Positions 43,093 to 53,229 of a stretch of DNA of 64,000 bases are shown piece by piece. Position numbers and translations under genes: made by a program. The notes beneath the pieces are model-generated. The model made no database searches. It was given only the letters and a program-made list of their open reading frames with translations, and was not told where the DNA came from. The stretch spans positions 24,928,571 to 24,992,570 of the forward strand of contig CM060107.1 in NCBI GenBank assembly GCA_030522415.1. Direction: 5' to 3'. The DNA is from Channallabes apus. Lineage: Eukaryota > Chordata > Actinopteri > Siluriformes > Clariidae. Position 1 is the first letter of the stretch. Every line of letters starts with the position of its first letter.

Positions 43093-44970
43093 TTGGGGGG
43101 GGGCGCAGTGGCCATCTTGCCCGAGCTGGCGAACTGGCGGGACAGCGAGGAGGAGGACTACGGCTGGGACTATAACATCTGGCTGGTAGAGGACGAGGAG
43201 GAGATGTACCGCAGCTGCGAGTACAGATTGCTGGAGGAGCAGGAGCACCTGCGAGAGAGCAGCGAGGAGAGAGAGAGAGAGACACCACAAAGCTGGGAGG
43301 GCTGCAGGCTCGCCATTCGGCGGACGCCATTCAGGGGCGATGCGGCACGGGGTCACGTGGTTCCCCGCACCGGCCGGAAGAGAAGGGCGAGGAAGCCCAA
43401 GTACGGCGGTGACGAGGGGGAAAGAGAACCCCAGGCGGAGCAGCAGAACAAGGAGCTCATGTGGTGGATTCCGGAGCAGGTGAGAGGAATGCAGGAGCAG
43501 GTGAAGGAGCTCCAGCAGCTGATCCTCCACTTCCGGGATGGCCGCGAAGCGGTCTCGGAGCTTTCGCCTCCCTCGCCAACGCTCAGCAGCGAGCAGGCAT
43601 GTCAGCAGCCGCTATGCAATGCACTCATCCTGCCGCCGCCTTCCAGCATCGATGACAGCGAGCTAGCGTGTCAGCAGCCGCTGTCCGACGCACCCGTTCT
43701 GCCGCCGCCTCCCGGTTTCGAGGACAGCGAACCAGCGTGTCAGCAGCAGCTGACCGACGCTCCCGTCCTGCCGCCGCCTCCCGGTTTCGAGGACAGCGAA
43801 CCAGCGTGTCAGCAGCAGCTGACCGACGCTCCCGTCCTGCCGCCGCCTCCCGGTTTCGAGGACAGCGAACCAGCGTGTCAGCAGCAGCTGACCGACGCTC
43901 CCGTCCTGCCGCCGCCTCCCGGTTTCGAGGACAGCGAACCAGCGTGTCAGCAGCAGCTGACCGACGCTCCCGTCCTGCCGCCGCCTCCCGGTTTCGAGGA
44001 CAGCGAACCAGCGTGTCGGCAGCAGCTGACCGACGCTCCCGTCCTGCCGCCGCCTCCCGGTTTCGAGGACAGCGAACCAGCGTGTCGGCAGCAGCTGACC
44101 GACGCACCCGTCCTGCCGCCGCCTCCCGGCTTCGAGGACAGCGAGCTAGCGTGTCAGCAGCCGCTGACCGACGCACCTGTTCTGACGCCGCTTTTCGGCT
44201 TTGAGGACAGCGAGCCGGCGGGTGAGCAGCCGCTGACCGACACACCTGTTCTGCCGCCGCCCCCCGGCTTTGAGAACGTCGTGGACCCATCATTGAGCGC
44301 ACTGCACGCTCCTACGCCGTCTACGAGCGCAGTGACCGCTCCCACGCCGTCTACGAGCGCAGTGACCGCTCCAACGCCTGCGTCGAGCGCAGTGACCGCT
44401 CCAACGCCTGCGTCGAGCGCAGTGACCGCTCCAACGCCTGCGTCGAGCGCTTCTCCAGCCCTGCAGCCGCCGAGCACGCTTCCAGCTCAGCAGCATCCGA
44501 GCACGCTTCCAGCTCAGCAGCATCCGAGCACGCTTCCAGCTCAGCAGCATCCGAGCACGCTTCCAGCTCAGCAGCATCCGAGCACGCTTCCAGCTCAGCA
44601 GCATCCGAGCACGCTTCCAGCTCAGCAGCATCCGAGCACGCTTCCAGCTCAGCAGCATCCGAGCACGCTTCCAGCTCAGCAGCATCCGAGCACGCTTCCA
44701 GCTCAGCAGCATCCGAGCACGCTTCCAGCTCAGCAGCAGCCGAGCGCTTCTCCAGCTATGCAGCAGCCGAGCGCTTCTCCAGCTCAGCAGCAGCCGAGCA
44801 CGCTTCCAGCTCTGCAGCCGCCGAGCACGCTTCCAGCCCAGCAGCCGCAGAGCATGCCTCCAGCCCCGTCACCCAGCCTCCTGGATAGGAGGCTAAAGGT
44901 AGAACATTGGGTTGGGTGTCCGGGGCCTCCGGTGATGCTCCGGGAGGAGCATTTTTTAGAGGGGGGGTAA
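43093..44970 (+). CDS. Proline-rich, tandem-repeat protein in Gag position
   Basis: I cannot assign a family. The frame runs 626 codons to a TAA that touches the 3' LTR. The first ATG in this frame is at 43204. An upstream ATG at 43065 (MAEDPLLKFF) is in another frame and would join only by a shift in the T6G9 run at 43090-43103. Residues 15-75 are acidic (EEEDYGWDYNIWLVEDEEE). About 90-115 is basic (RTGRKRRARKPK). About 120-150 could form a coiled coil (PEQVRGMQEQVKELQQLIL). Then come about nine 23-residue units around LPPPPGFEDSEPACQQQ, five TAPTP(A/S)(S/T)SAV units and about ten 9-residue QHPSTLPAQ units. The end is LLDRRLKVEHWVGCPGPP. Position and architecture suggest a structural Gag-like protein; there is no zinc knuckle. 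Confidence 0.75.
   Translation: MGGGAVAILPELANWRDSEEEDYGWDYNIWLVEDEEEMYRSCEYRLLEEQEHLRESSEERERETPQSWEGCRLAIRRTPFRGDAARGHVVPRTGRKRRARKPKYGGDEGEREPQAEQQNKELMWWIPEQVRGMQEQVKELQQLILHFRDGREAVSELSPPSPTLSSEQACQQPLCNALILPPPSSIDDSELACQQPLSDAPVLPPPPGFEDSEPACQQQLTDAPVLPPPPGFEDSEPACQQQLTDAPVLPPPPGFEDSEPACQQQLTDAPVLPPPPGFEDSEPACQQQLTDAPVLPPPPGFEDSEPACRQQLTDAPVLPPPPGFEDSEPACRQQLTDAPVLPPPPGFEDSELACQQPLTDAPVLTPLFGFEDSEPAGEQPLTDTPVLPPPPGFENVVDPSLSALHAPTPSTSAVTAPTPSTSAVTAPTPASSAVTAPTPASSAVTAPTPASSASPALQPPSTLPAQQHPSTLPAQQHPSTLPAQQHPSTLPAQQHPSTLPAQQHPSTLPAQQHPSTLPAQQHPSTLPAQQHPSTLPAQQHPSTLPAQQQPSASPAMQQPSASPAQQQPSTLPALQPPSTLPAQQPQSMPPAPSPSLLDRRLKVEHWVGCPGPPVMLREEHFLEGG
43560..44280. repeat. 69-bp tandem repeat inside the ORF
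   Basis: About nine units of 69 bp (23 codons), the central ones nearly identical, for example 43762 and 43831 one period apart. Recent expansion is likely. Confidence 0.92.
44470..44745. repeat. 27-bp tandem repeat inside the ORF
   Basis: About ten units of 27 bp (nine codons) with CAGCATCCGAGCACGC and TTCCAGCTCAG, virtually identical to one another. Confidence 0.93.
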
Positions 44971-45331
44971 TGTAACGGTTAACCCCTAGATGGCGCCAGA
45001 ACGCCATTTGTATTTTTGTTGGATTCTTGAGTTGTAGTTTTGTTTTGAGTTAAGTTTCACTTCATTTCCCAGTTTGCACCTCGGTTAGGTGACGTAGAAG
45101 CTCACCTGAACCGAGGGAAGTTAATTTGATTATTGGTTTATGTTTAGTGCTATAAATAGCCTGGCTGGACTCCAGTCAGGCGTCTAGCAACCGTTCATTT
45201 AACGTTCAGTTTGTGTTGGAGTGTTTATGTTTTGTTTGATTTAAAAATAAAGAACTTTGTTAACCGTCAGCTTGCCTCCGCATTCAGGCCTCACACCCAC
45301 GGCCGACACAGACGTAAGGGGAAACGTGACA
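44971..45331 (+). repeat. 3' LTR of the Gag-only element
   Basis: Identical to the 5' LTR in all 361 positions compared. Hairpin at 45079-45116. Confidence 0.95.
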
Positions 45332-45446
45332 CTGACACAATGCTTGCTCTGAAGGACTATACTCGACAAGAATATAGAGAATAAGAATCATATTTATAAG
45401 ACAATTAATTAAATAATAAAATTATATCAAATAAGAACTTTATCTA

Positions 45447-46049
45447 TCAGACCTGTTCTGGTAGCGATGGGTGCGTGAATACTTGCCCTTGCTCCAGGAA
45501 CGTCAAAAATGGTTTCAAGAGAGAAAAAAACCTTTCGATTGGAGACATAGTTTTAATAATTGATGAGTCTTCTCCAAGAAATTCATGGGTCATGGGAAGA
45601 ATCACGAAAGTGTTCCCCGACAAAAGTGAGACGTGTGCTAGTTAAAACTAACACTCTGGAAAGACCCATTGCCAAGCTGTGCCTCATATGTGAAATGGAC
45701 TGTTAAATGTGTGATAATCTGTTATGAAATTTGATATGCAAATATAAACACCTGAGATAAATATTATACATTTAAAAGATTTAAAATGTTTTAGAAGGTT
45801 AAGAATGTTTGATTTCATGGCTTTATCAAAAAAAAAAAAACACACACAAAATTGTAATTGTCAGTCTCCATGCCTGTCAATTAGGGGCATGAATGGAAGA
45901 GCCATATCTTACTTGTTATGAATTTGTTGTTGTGTTTATGTGTTTTTATTTCATGTTATTTTTACCTTATTCTATTCATTAGTAAAGCATTAAGCATTAA
46001 GTTTATTACATAAGCCATAAGCTTTAAATTTGTTAGTTAAGCATCCATT
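45447..46049 (+). mobile_element. BEL/Pao 3' end and partial LTR (rearranged copy)
   Basis: Opens in the last part of pol (RWVREYLPLLQERQKW-like) and matches 62156-62430. It contains frameshifts and a small deletion, and ends LCLICEMDC. The shared 3' untranslated part follows, and an LTR starts at 45894 (TGGAAGAGCC in place of TGTAAGTGCC) and is cut at about 46049. There it meets the minus-strand fragment head to head. Confidence 0.82.
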
Positions 46050-46850
46050 GGGAAGTTTAATAAAGGTGTTTTCTTCCAGGCTACTAATCTCCAAATCATT
46101 GAGCTTGTAGCTTTCTACTAGTTTTGTGGAGTTCATGGTGCTCAGCCGTATCTTAACTCTTCTGCCTTGTACATTTAATTGCCTTGCTAATGACTCTGTA
46201 CAGAATGTGGCGGAACTACCTTGGTCTATAAATGCATACACTTCTGCAATTTTGTCACCCTTCTTGGACTTTATTTTAACAGGTACTACGGGGAGGATGC
46301 AATTACCTCCAGCCCCAGTGAGGGCGTTTGTTTCGTGACTTAATGTACCTAATGTACCTGGCGGTTCACTTTCAGTTTCAGTTTCGTCGGCGCTTGCTAC
46401 TGGCCGCGCCGTGTCTTGCACTGCAATGTGCAGCATTGATTCCCTCGATTCGATGACTGCGCTCTCTGTTGCTGGCTGTTGTCCTTCGCAATCGTGATGT
46501 TGAAGCACTCTTAAATTAGCATTGTGCATAGCGAGCGCCGTTTTGAATTCCAGCCTTTCCCTTTTTGCCTTTAGTTGTGCCTTTTCCATTTCTAGTCGTG
46601 CCTTTAGTTGTGCTTCCTCCATTTCTAGTCGTGCCTTTAGTTGTGCTTCCTCCATTTCTAACTCGAGCCGTTCGTCCGTTGCTGCTCTGGCCAGCAGAGC
46701 TGCTCTGCCGGCTGCTTCCTTGCGACGAGATGAGGAAGCGGAAGCCGCGGACGTTATGCTTCCTTGTGGCTCAGCCACCGCAACCTGTGATACGCTGTCT
46801 TCTGCCGTGACTTCGTCGTTGTCCTCATCGCTGAGCATCATGAAGTTCAA
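46050..46850 (-). pseudogene. BEL/Pao gag N-terminus fused to protease region
   Basis: The frame starts at 46850 with an acidic segment, then three copies of LEMEEAQLKAR in a coiled coil. An internal deletion removes most of gag. The frame resumes with SMLHIAVQDTARPVASA, SHETNALTGAGGNCILP and the protease-like AFIDQGSSATFCTESLA (DQGS in place of DTGS, as in some BEL elements). It ends at the junction near 46050. Same family as the 53.2-63.0 kb copy; not functional. Confidence 0.82.
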
Positions 46851-46919
46851 AAAGGGAAAATCTCTTTCGGTTTCAACAGTTACTTATCTTCTCTTAGACA
46901 GCTTTTGACTTTTGTAGAT

Positions 46920-47443
46920 GCGGACATATTATTTAACTAGTTTTGACGCGTTTCTTTAATTTGAAGTTTCACTCACACAACAGAAGTCTGATGATCTCTT
47001 TGTCTCTTGTAGTTTATTTTGTCAGCATAAAAGAATCAACACTTCATACAGTCGTCTTGAGTAAATCCACAGTAGTTACAACACCAGTTGCTGTATCTTG
47101 TAAGTTTCTGACTTTTACAACAACCTATTTGCTGTATCTTACTAAGATCTTGGATTACGATTAGCTTACGGTCAAAAGCTTGTGTTTCCGTAGCCTTCCG
47201 CATCTAAACTGAAACTTTCTATCATGCGATAGTCATAGAAATACATGTCACAGTGGAATGACATCACAGACCAACTTACGATTGTCAAAATGGATGCTTA
47301 ACTAACAAATTTAAAGCTTATAGCTTATGTAATAAACTTAATGCTTAATGCTTTACTAATGAATAGAATAAAGTAAAATAACATGAAATAAAAACAAATA
47401 AACACAACAACAAATTCATAACAAGTACGATATGGCTCTTACA
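46920..47443 (-). repeat. BEL/Pao 5' LTR of the inverted piece
   Basis: The reverse complement starts TGTAAGAGCCATATCG at 47443 and follows the family LTR. It faces the partial plus-strand LTR at 45894-46049. Confidence 0.82.
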
Positions 47444-47539
47444 CATACAAACATAAAAAAATATATTCAGTAAATTAGTGAATTACACTCAAAGTAATTA
47501 TGAAGTCTGATTTGATTGGTACCATTAAACATTTTATTT

Positions 47540-47975
47540 CTATTTACACCATGTTCCAAATTATTACGCAAATGATATATTTCCCTGATTTTCATAATTA
47601 GTCAGTATAATTTTCAAGTCATCAACCAAATTTTTTTTTACAAACCTCCTAATGATAATATTTATTTTTTTAAAAACTGAAAACACACTGTTCCAAATTA
47701 TTGTGCACAGAGTTAAAACATTTTATAGTTTGAACAGAACTGAAAATGGGCTTTTGTTGAATTTGCAGCTTTAGGAGGTCATATTTACTGAAATAAAAAA
47801 ATATTTAAACCAAAAACATCCTAACAGGGCATGTTACATCTTAACATAGGACCCCTTCTTTGATATCACTTTCACAATTATTGCGTCCATTGAGTTTTTG
47901 GACAGTTTCTGCTTGAATTTCTTTGCAGGATGTCAGAATAGCCTCCCAGAGCTGAGTATGACTGAATAATTTCAG
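47540..47975 (-). mobile_element. Tc1-like element fragment (family of 14.2-17.0 kb)
   Basis: Two GTTCCAAATTATT motifs (about 47552 and 47689) repeat the double-repeat end. The minus strand then gives the transposase C-terminus LWEAILTSCKEIQAETVQKL. The rest is missing. Confidence 0.78.
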
Positions 47976-48139
47976 TCATAAATCCACAATCACATTCCAG
48001 CTATAATTTCCAGCCATGGTCAAATAATGGATGAAATAATTATTCAATGCTGGACAAAAACAGCTAAAACATGCTTATTATTAATTCTAAAAAGCCAGAA
48101 GCACTTTGTGTTAATAAAAGAATATTTACTTAATATGAT

Positions 48140-48196
<57 letters not shown>

Positions 48197-48469
48197 TGGG
48201 AGCCACGCCAAATAGCCGCTACCGTGTGGCTGAAGTGTGAATGGCGGGTGAATGCCCTTTGCACGCCGTAATCCCCCCTGCCTTTTCTGCCAGAAAGGCG
48301 TGTCAAGATTTCACAGTAAACACGCCCATTCAAGCCCTATTTATTCATTTACCTGGTGCCACCACTAGATGGCGCTTCGTTCTCAATAACACGTTAAAAC
48401 AAGCCAGCTGCGCTGAGTTGCAATCACGTGATTTTAACAACCCACCTCCACCCCCGCCGAACTGACGCT

Positions 48470-49890
48470 GCCAAACTACAGAGATGAAGATGGCGGCTTA
48501 ACGGACTATTCGTGGTAAGTGGTGTTTTATTTTATAAAATATGTTTGGGGTAGTTTACAGTTTATTTCCCAGTTTATTTTTTTATTGGCTGTTTTAAATA
48601 TCACTGGCAGCAGCAGCAGCGGTCAGATGTGACTTTAGAGAACTTAATGTTCTGTTTACCAAGTCTGGAGTTAATATTACAGCTTACTGTCAGTGTCACA
48701 CACTCACAATGTCACTCCACTTTAACTCAAAAACATGCTCAAGCTTCGACAATACTATTAATGTCCCTATTACAAGAGCTGCACTACCCGATGAAGAGTG
48801 TTTGTGTTCTCTGTAAATACTGAGAGAATCTCACCGCGTGTTGTCTGGATAAATTCAGCGGTTATTTATTCTTTGGTTAAGAGTTAATCTGCAGGTTATT
48901 TCTGTGACTGTAATATAATGTGATGCAGTTGATGAGGGACACAGACTGAGGATAGCTGTACAGGAGCTAGTAACGCTCATAACCCGGTTTATATTTTACA
49001 CACTTTGTGCGGGACTTTCCGCGGTAGCGCGAGCGCTTACTTAACGAGCTGAATAACAACACTGAAGTGTTTATCAGTTAAGGAGGGGGAGGAGGCAGGT
49101 GTGTGTGTGTGTGTGTGCGCGCGTGCGTGCGTGTGGGGGGGGTGCGTGGGGTGTGTGTGTGCATGTGAGGGGCTTCAGTAAGTTATAGTTTGGCCTCAGG
49201 GATGAACTAATGCTCATATACGAGTGTTATATCGCTTAACTTATTTGTATGAGAAGCGCATTAAGTAAATTCCCGGTTAATTTAATTCAGACGATAATAC
49301 AGACAGTCAGTGGTTAACACTAACACTGTTCACTGGTTAACATTAGCACAGGCAGTTTATTTACATTCCAGAATTCCCAAAACAGTGTTTTACACACTCT
49401 GTGGTAAATAGGTTTATTAATATATATTATTTTTATTAGAACTTTGACTAAATTCTCCTGTTGTCTTTAAGCAGAGCTCTGCTGTGGAGGATTGGGGGGT
49501 CAGACGGCTGACGGCTGGACTTTTGGAGCTACAGGACTGGAGGAGCCTGAACAAGCTGTTGAGGGAGCTGTAGGAGGGATGACGTCACAGTCCGACAGCT
49601 TTAGAATGATGTTTGATCAGGTCTACTGTATATTCTGAACATAGAACTGCTAAATGTCTGATACAGTACTTTGGGGGAAACAAGGACTTAAACTGTTCCA
49701 TGTTTAATAGTTTTGATATTTGAAAAATTAATATTTTAATATTAAAGGACTATAGATGGAGACTTATAAGCAGCTGGTGTATCCGGGTTGTTTAATGAAC
49801 TTTAAGCAAAAAAGACATGTATTCACCTGTTTTATATAAATTACAGTTTTAACTTTGACTAGTTTTGGAAGAATAAATTGCATTGGTAAA
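48470..49890 (+). other. Two-exon-like transcript unit inside the TA element
   Basis: I do not recognise a gene. A GC-richer start contains AAGATGGCGGC (48486-48496, an exact YY1-type box), then a donor GTAAGTGG at 48513. After a 960-bp intron-like stretch comes a pyrimidine-rich acceptor ending TTTAAGCAG (49475). The second exon would run AGCTCTGCTGTGGAGGATTG onward, with AATAAA at 49872-49877. No frame longer than a few dozen codons spans it, so a non-coding RNA or a captured host 5' end is possible. Confidence 0.35.
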
Positions 49891-49899
49891 GTCATGTTT

Positions 49900-51294
49900 G
49901 CGTGTTTTAATTGTTGGGGGATTGTTTGGGTATTTAAAAAATTTTTAGTTGAACCAACAACTTCAATGGGCAAAAAATGGGACACAACTTTGTTTTAAAT
50001 AGTCAAAGAGTTGGGCTGAAAATAATAATAATAATTATTGACCATAGAAACAAATGAAACCAGTTAAACACTTGATTATATGTATTTGTGATTGTGACCC
50101 ATAATAATTTTTTCTCAGTATAAATAAATGTTTTGGGTTTTAAGAACTCCAAAAGAGCAACGACAAACTTGGTATTCTCCATTGCGGTTTCTCACCTTCC
50201 ATTCCTGAGTAGGACATGGTGTTAATTGCTCTGTGTGTGTGTGTTTTTGGCGGGGGGATGGGTGTGTGTGTGTTTTCGGCTGTTCAGCAGTTCTAAACAC
50301 AAGCACAGTTTTTGTCCTTAACTAAAATACTTCAAAACGTTAATAATGAATTTATTTTGTTGAATAAGGTAATAAGCGATGTTTAAACCAAACCAGTAAG
50401 TTAAGTAAGTGTTCCATACATTAAAGTACTGTGTATAACCAAGTGCCCTAGCAAACACAGTTACAGTACAGTTTACAGTACAAACAGAGTGTGTGCGCTG
50501 GGGGGATTGGAAGGTGAGTGAGAATACTCATTTACAAGACAAAAGACGGTCAGAGGCAGCGCCGTTCTAGACCAGACAACACGGGGTGGGGGGAGGGGGC
50601 ATCATGTTCGAGCACTGTTTTTACCTGGCCTTACTGTATAGTAACAGTATTGTATTTGCTGAATTGTGTTGAGGCACGCAAACCCCCTTACCACAATAAG
50701 GTGGCAATCCCTCAGGGGGAAACTAAAAAATAAATATATATATATATATATAATTATATAATATCCTTAATCCAGATTTTATCAATCAATGACATAACAT
50801 TTATCTAAGCTGGATGGTCAAATTCTCAAAAACGTTTAACCTAAAGTAAGACTTAACACACTATAACTAAAATATTTACAAAACTGAAAGGTTGTCTTAT
50901 GAATAATAAAAAATACAAACTAAATTAAAACAGATGGGCTGTTGAACAGATCATAATATGTTTTATGTTTTCTGATTATAAATGATATATGGGTTGATTT
51001 TAGAAAGGCTAAATGAAATTGCTAGTTTTGGTCATGTCAGTCCAGTAACTATACTATGTAAAAGTAATTATAATATGAATTAATTAAGGGCAGGACCTAA
51101 CCTAATGTTAATAATTTACACCATGATAACATTAGTATTCATGTTTTTGTATATATTTTTAAATGTTCAAATGAACGTTTCAGAGTATATAATTTGTCGT
51201 GTCATCTGTGATTGAGACCCATGAGTTAAATTGAAATATTTTTTATAGGTAGTAAGCCAGGTTTTAGTAACCTTGGATAAATCAGCATGAAAGC
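49900..51294. other. AT-rich interior, nothing recognised
   Basis: Only short TG and TA runs (for example 50734-50752). No coding frame. Confidence 0.45.
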
Positions 51295-51774
51295 CCTCTC
51301 TCGCGCACGCGCTCTCACGCTATCTCTCGCACTCACACACACACACACACTGTACACACACAGACACACACAAATAATACATGAAATCGCGTAAAACCAA
51401 ATGAAACTAGGGTAAAAAATATGAGTAGTAAAATACAGTAGTATCCTGTAGGTGATTCCTAACAGGCACTAACACTCTAGAACTGTTTACTTCTGTTAGT
51501 TTTGTTTTCAAGTGTGAATGTTTATGGGATTAAATCTGTCTCTGCTGCTGCATCTATACACCGTTGTGATAAGTGATTTGTGCCCCATCAGATCTTTAAT
51601 GTGGGACGTTATGCTGGTTAAATGACTAAAGACACACTGATCCGTATGGACAGATATTTGTTCCAGATATTATGCGCTATTAATCAATTTGTTATGCCAA
51701 TTTGACTTTCAGCGAAAACATCAAAAATATAACGAAAACAAACCCAAGCAGAAGTTACATTTTAAGCTTTACTT

Positions 51775-51837
51775 TCAAATTCAAATTTGATTTGTCACAT
51801 ACACAGCGCGATATGCAGTAAAATGCTTTCGGTGCTT
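51775..51837 (-). mobile_element. L2 3' tail
   Basis: The reverse complement of TCAAATTTGATTTGTCACAT with the following GCAGTAAAATGC equals the end of the L2 copy at 8586-10560. Only the last 60 or so bases are present. Confidence 0.8.
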
Positions 51838-51921
51838 TAGGTGAGACTCGAACTCGGCACTGCTTCACCTGGACCGCTTTATAAGTATCACGCGCTAACC
51901 GATTGCGCCACGGGAGCCACA
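51838..51921 (-). pseudogene. Degenerate tRNA-Ile(TAT) with intron
   Basis: The minus strand reads GGCTCCCGTGGCGCAATCGG, TTAGCGCGTGATACTTATA, an intron-like AAGCGGTCCAGGTGAAGCA, then GTGCCGAGTTCGAGTCTCAC. The anticodon would be TAT, and vertebrate tRNA-Ile(TAT) genes carry an intron at this place. About seven bases of the T arm are missing and the acceptor stem no longer pairs, so it is a pseudogene. It directly adjoins the L2 tail. Confidence 0.75.
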
Positions 51922-51958
51922 CGGAAATTGGTCTTGTCAGAGTCTCCTCTCTCTCGTG

Positions 51959-51960
<2 letters not shown>

Positions 51961-52043
<83 letters not shown>
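51961..52043. repeat. CA microsatellite, about 41 units
   Basis: An uninterrupted CA run, the longest in the window. Confidence 0.95.
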
Positions 52044-52045
<2 letters not shown>

Positions 52046-52901
52046 AATTGCGTAAAACCCAACGAAATATAAGCAGTAAAAAAAAAATCAGTAAAAATAC
52101 ATTAGTATAACAGGCGCTAACCCGCTGGAACTTTTTTTACTATTGTTTCCAAGTGTTTATGGGGATTTAATGTGTCTCTGCTGCCGCATCCATTCACAGT
52201 TGTGATAAGTGATTAATGCCCCATCAGATTTTTTGACGGGGGAGCATTATGCATGATTAAATGACTAAAGAAATACTGATCCATATGGGCAGATATTTAT
52301 TCCAGGTTGCATGCGGCATTAATTGCCTTTCTTATGCCACTTGTAGAGACTATCAGTGAAAAAATCAGTGAAAAAATACACAGTAATGTAAAATACTATT
52401 TTATTACTATAATGTAAAAAATGATCGGTATAGACAAATTACAGCCGCTACCGTGTCTTTAAGGATCATTTCAGGATGTCTTAAAAAATATTTCACTAAC
52501 TAATTTTATTAATTCATTATTAAATAATAAATAGCATAATCATCATGGGTTGTGTATTGAGTGATTTAACAAATCTGTTTTATTAATCGGTTTGTTGTTG
52601 TTGTTTTTTCATCTATTTATGAAACTATGTTGACAATGCAAGAACTGTCTGTATATTAAAGATACGGTATTGGGCTTCCTGGACACTGCAATTAACTGTG
52701 CCAGTCAATGCTCCATCTGACGGAATTATACGGCATTGCAACCATCTTTTTAGAAAGCGCATGGGGCGTTTATGGGGCGGGGCATCGTTAACTGCGTCAT
52801 CGCGGGGGATCACATTCCATGCACGAAGCCTGCATTAACCCTTCATGGATCTGCCATGGAGCAGTCATGCTCCAGGCGGCTGTTTGACGTGGCTCCCACT
52901 G

Positions 52902-53229
52902 TATATATATACACACACACACAGATGGTGCAGTATATAGAACTATATTAGGACCAGGGTTATAGTGGAGGCTAAATGCAGATAAATAGCATTTACACAC
53001 CTCCTAAATTTCTGAAATCTTTTACCCATGTCTGACTAGCATTTATGCACCTCTGACCAGCTTTTATGCAGTTTTAAAATTTTATAAACTTATTCCTAGA
53101 TTCCTTAACTCTCATTATTCATACTGTATTCTTTCGCAAGATCACAGAAAATACTGAAGAACAATCACACCATCTCTTGTAAAGGTAAAGTTGATCCTGT
53201 TGATGCTAGAAAATGTTCTCTAATACAAG
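52902..53229. other. No gene recognised
   Basis: Short TA and CA runs, then three loose repeats of AGCATTTA..CACCTC and AGCTTTTATGCA type (52986-53075). Confidence 0.5.

Larger units (their letters stand above)
42681..45331 (+). mobile_element. Recent non-autonomous LTR retrotransposon with a Gag-position ORF only
   Basis: Two LTRs of 361 bp are identical base for base and start TGTAACGG and end CGTGACA. The TSD CTGAC lies at 42676-42680 and 45332-45336. The 1.9-kb interior has one long frame and no protease, reverse transcriptase or integrase. Mobilisation would need enzymes from another element. A G-rich tract (about 44957-44968) before the 3' LTR fits a polypurine tract. No standard TGG primer site starts at the 5' LTR edge. 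Confidence 0.95.
51295..52370. repeat. Direct duplication of about 400 bp
   Basis: 51295-51720 and about 51944-52370 share, in order, a CA run, GAAAT(C/T)GCGTAAAAC, GTGATAAGTGATT, GCCCCATCAGAT, AAATGACTAAAGA and GCAGATATTT-like blocks. The copies are clearly diverged. An L2 tail and a tRNA-like sequence lie between them. Confidence 0.8.
48194..52901. mobile_element. 4.7-kb element with inverted ends and TA target sites
   Basis: Left end CAGTGGGAGCCACGCCAAAT, then AGCCGC. The right end reverse-complements to CAGTGGGAGCCACGTCAAAC, then AGCCGC: 26-27 bp with two mismatches. Both ends abut TA in TA microsatellites. No transposase was found. The interior holds a two-exon-like unit, a 400-bp direct duplication, an L2 tail and a tRNA-Ile pseudogene. 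TA targets and the CAGT end point to the Tc1/mariner group, but this is inference. Confidence 0.7.

Noticed and set aside
43560..44745. Regularly spaced repeats resembling a CRISPR array
   Set aside because: Units are contiguous with no unique spacers, lie in a coding frame, and sit in a eukaryotic LTR element.
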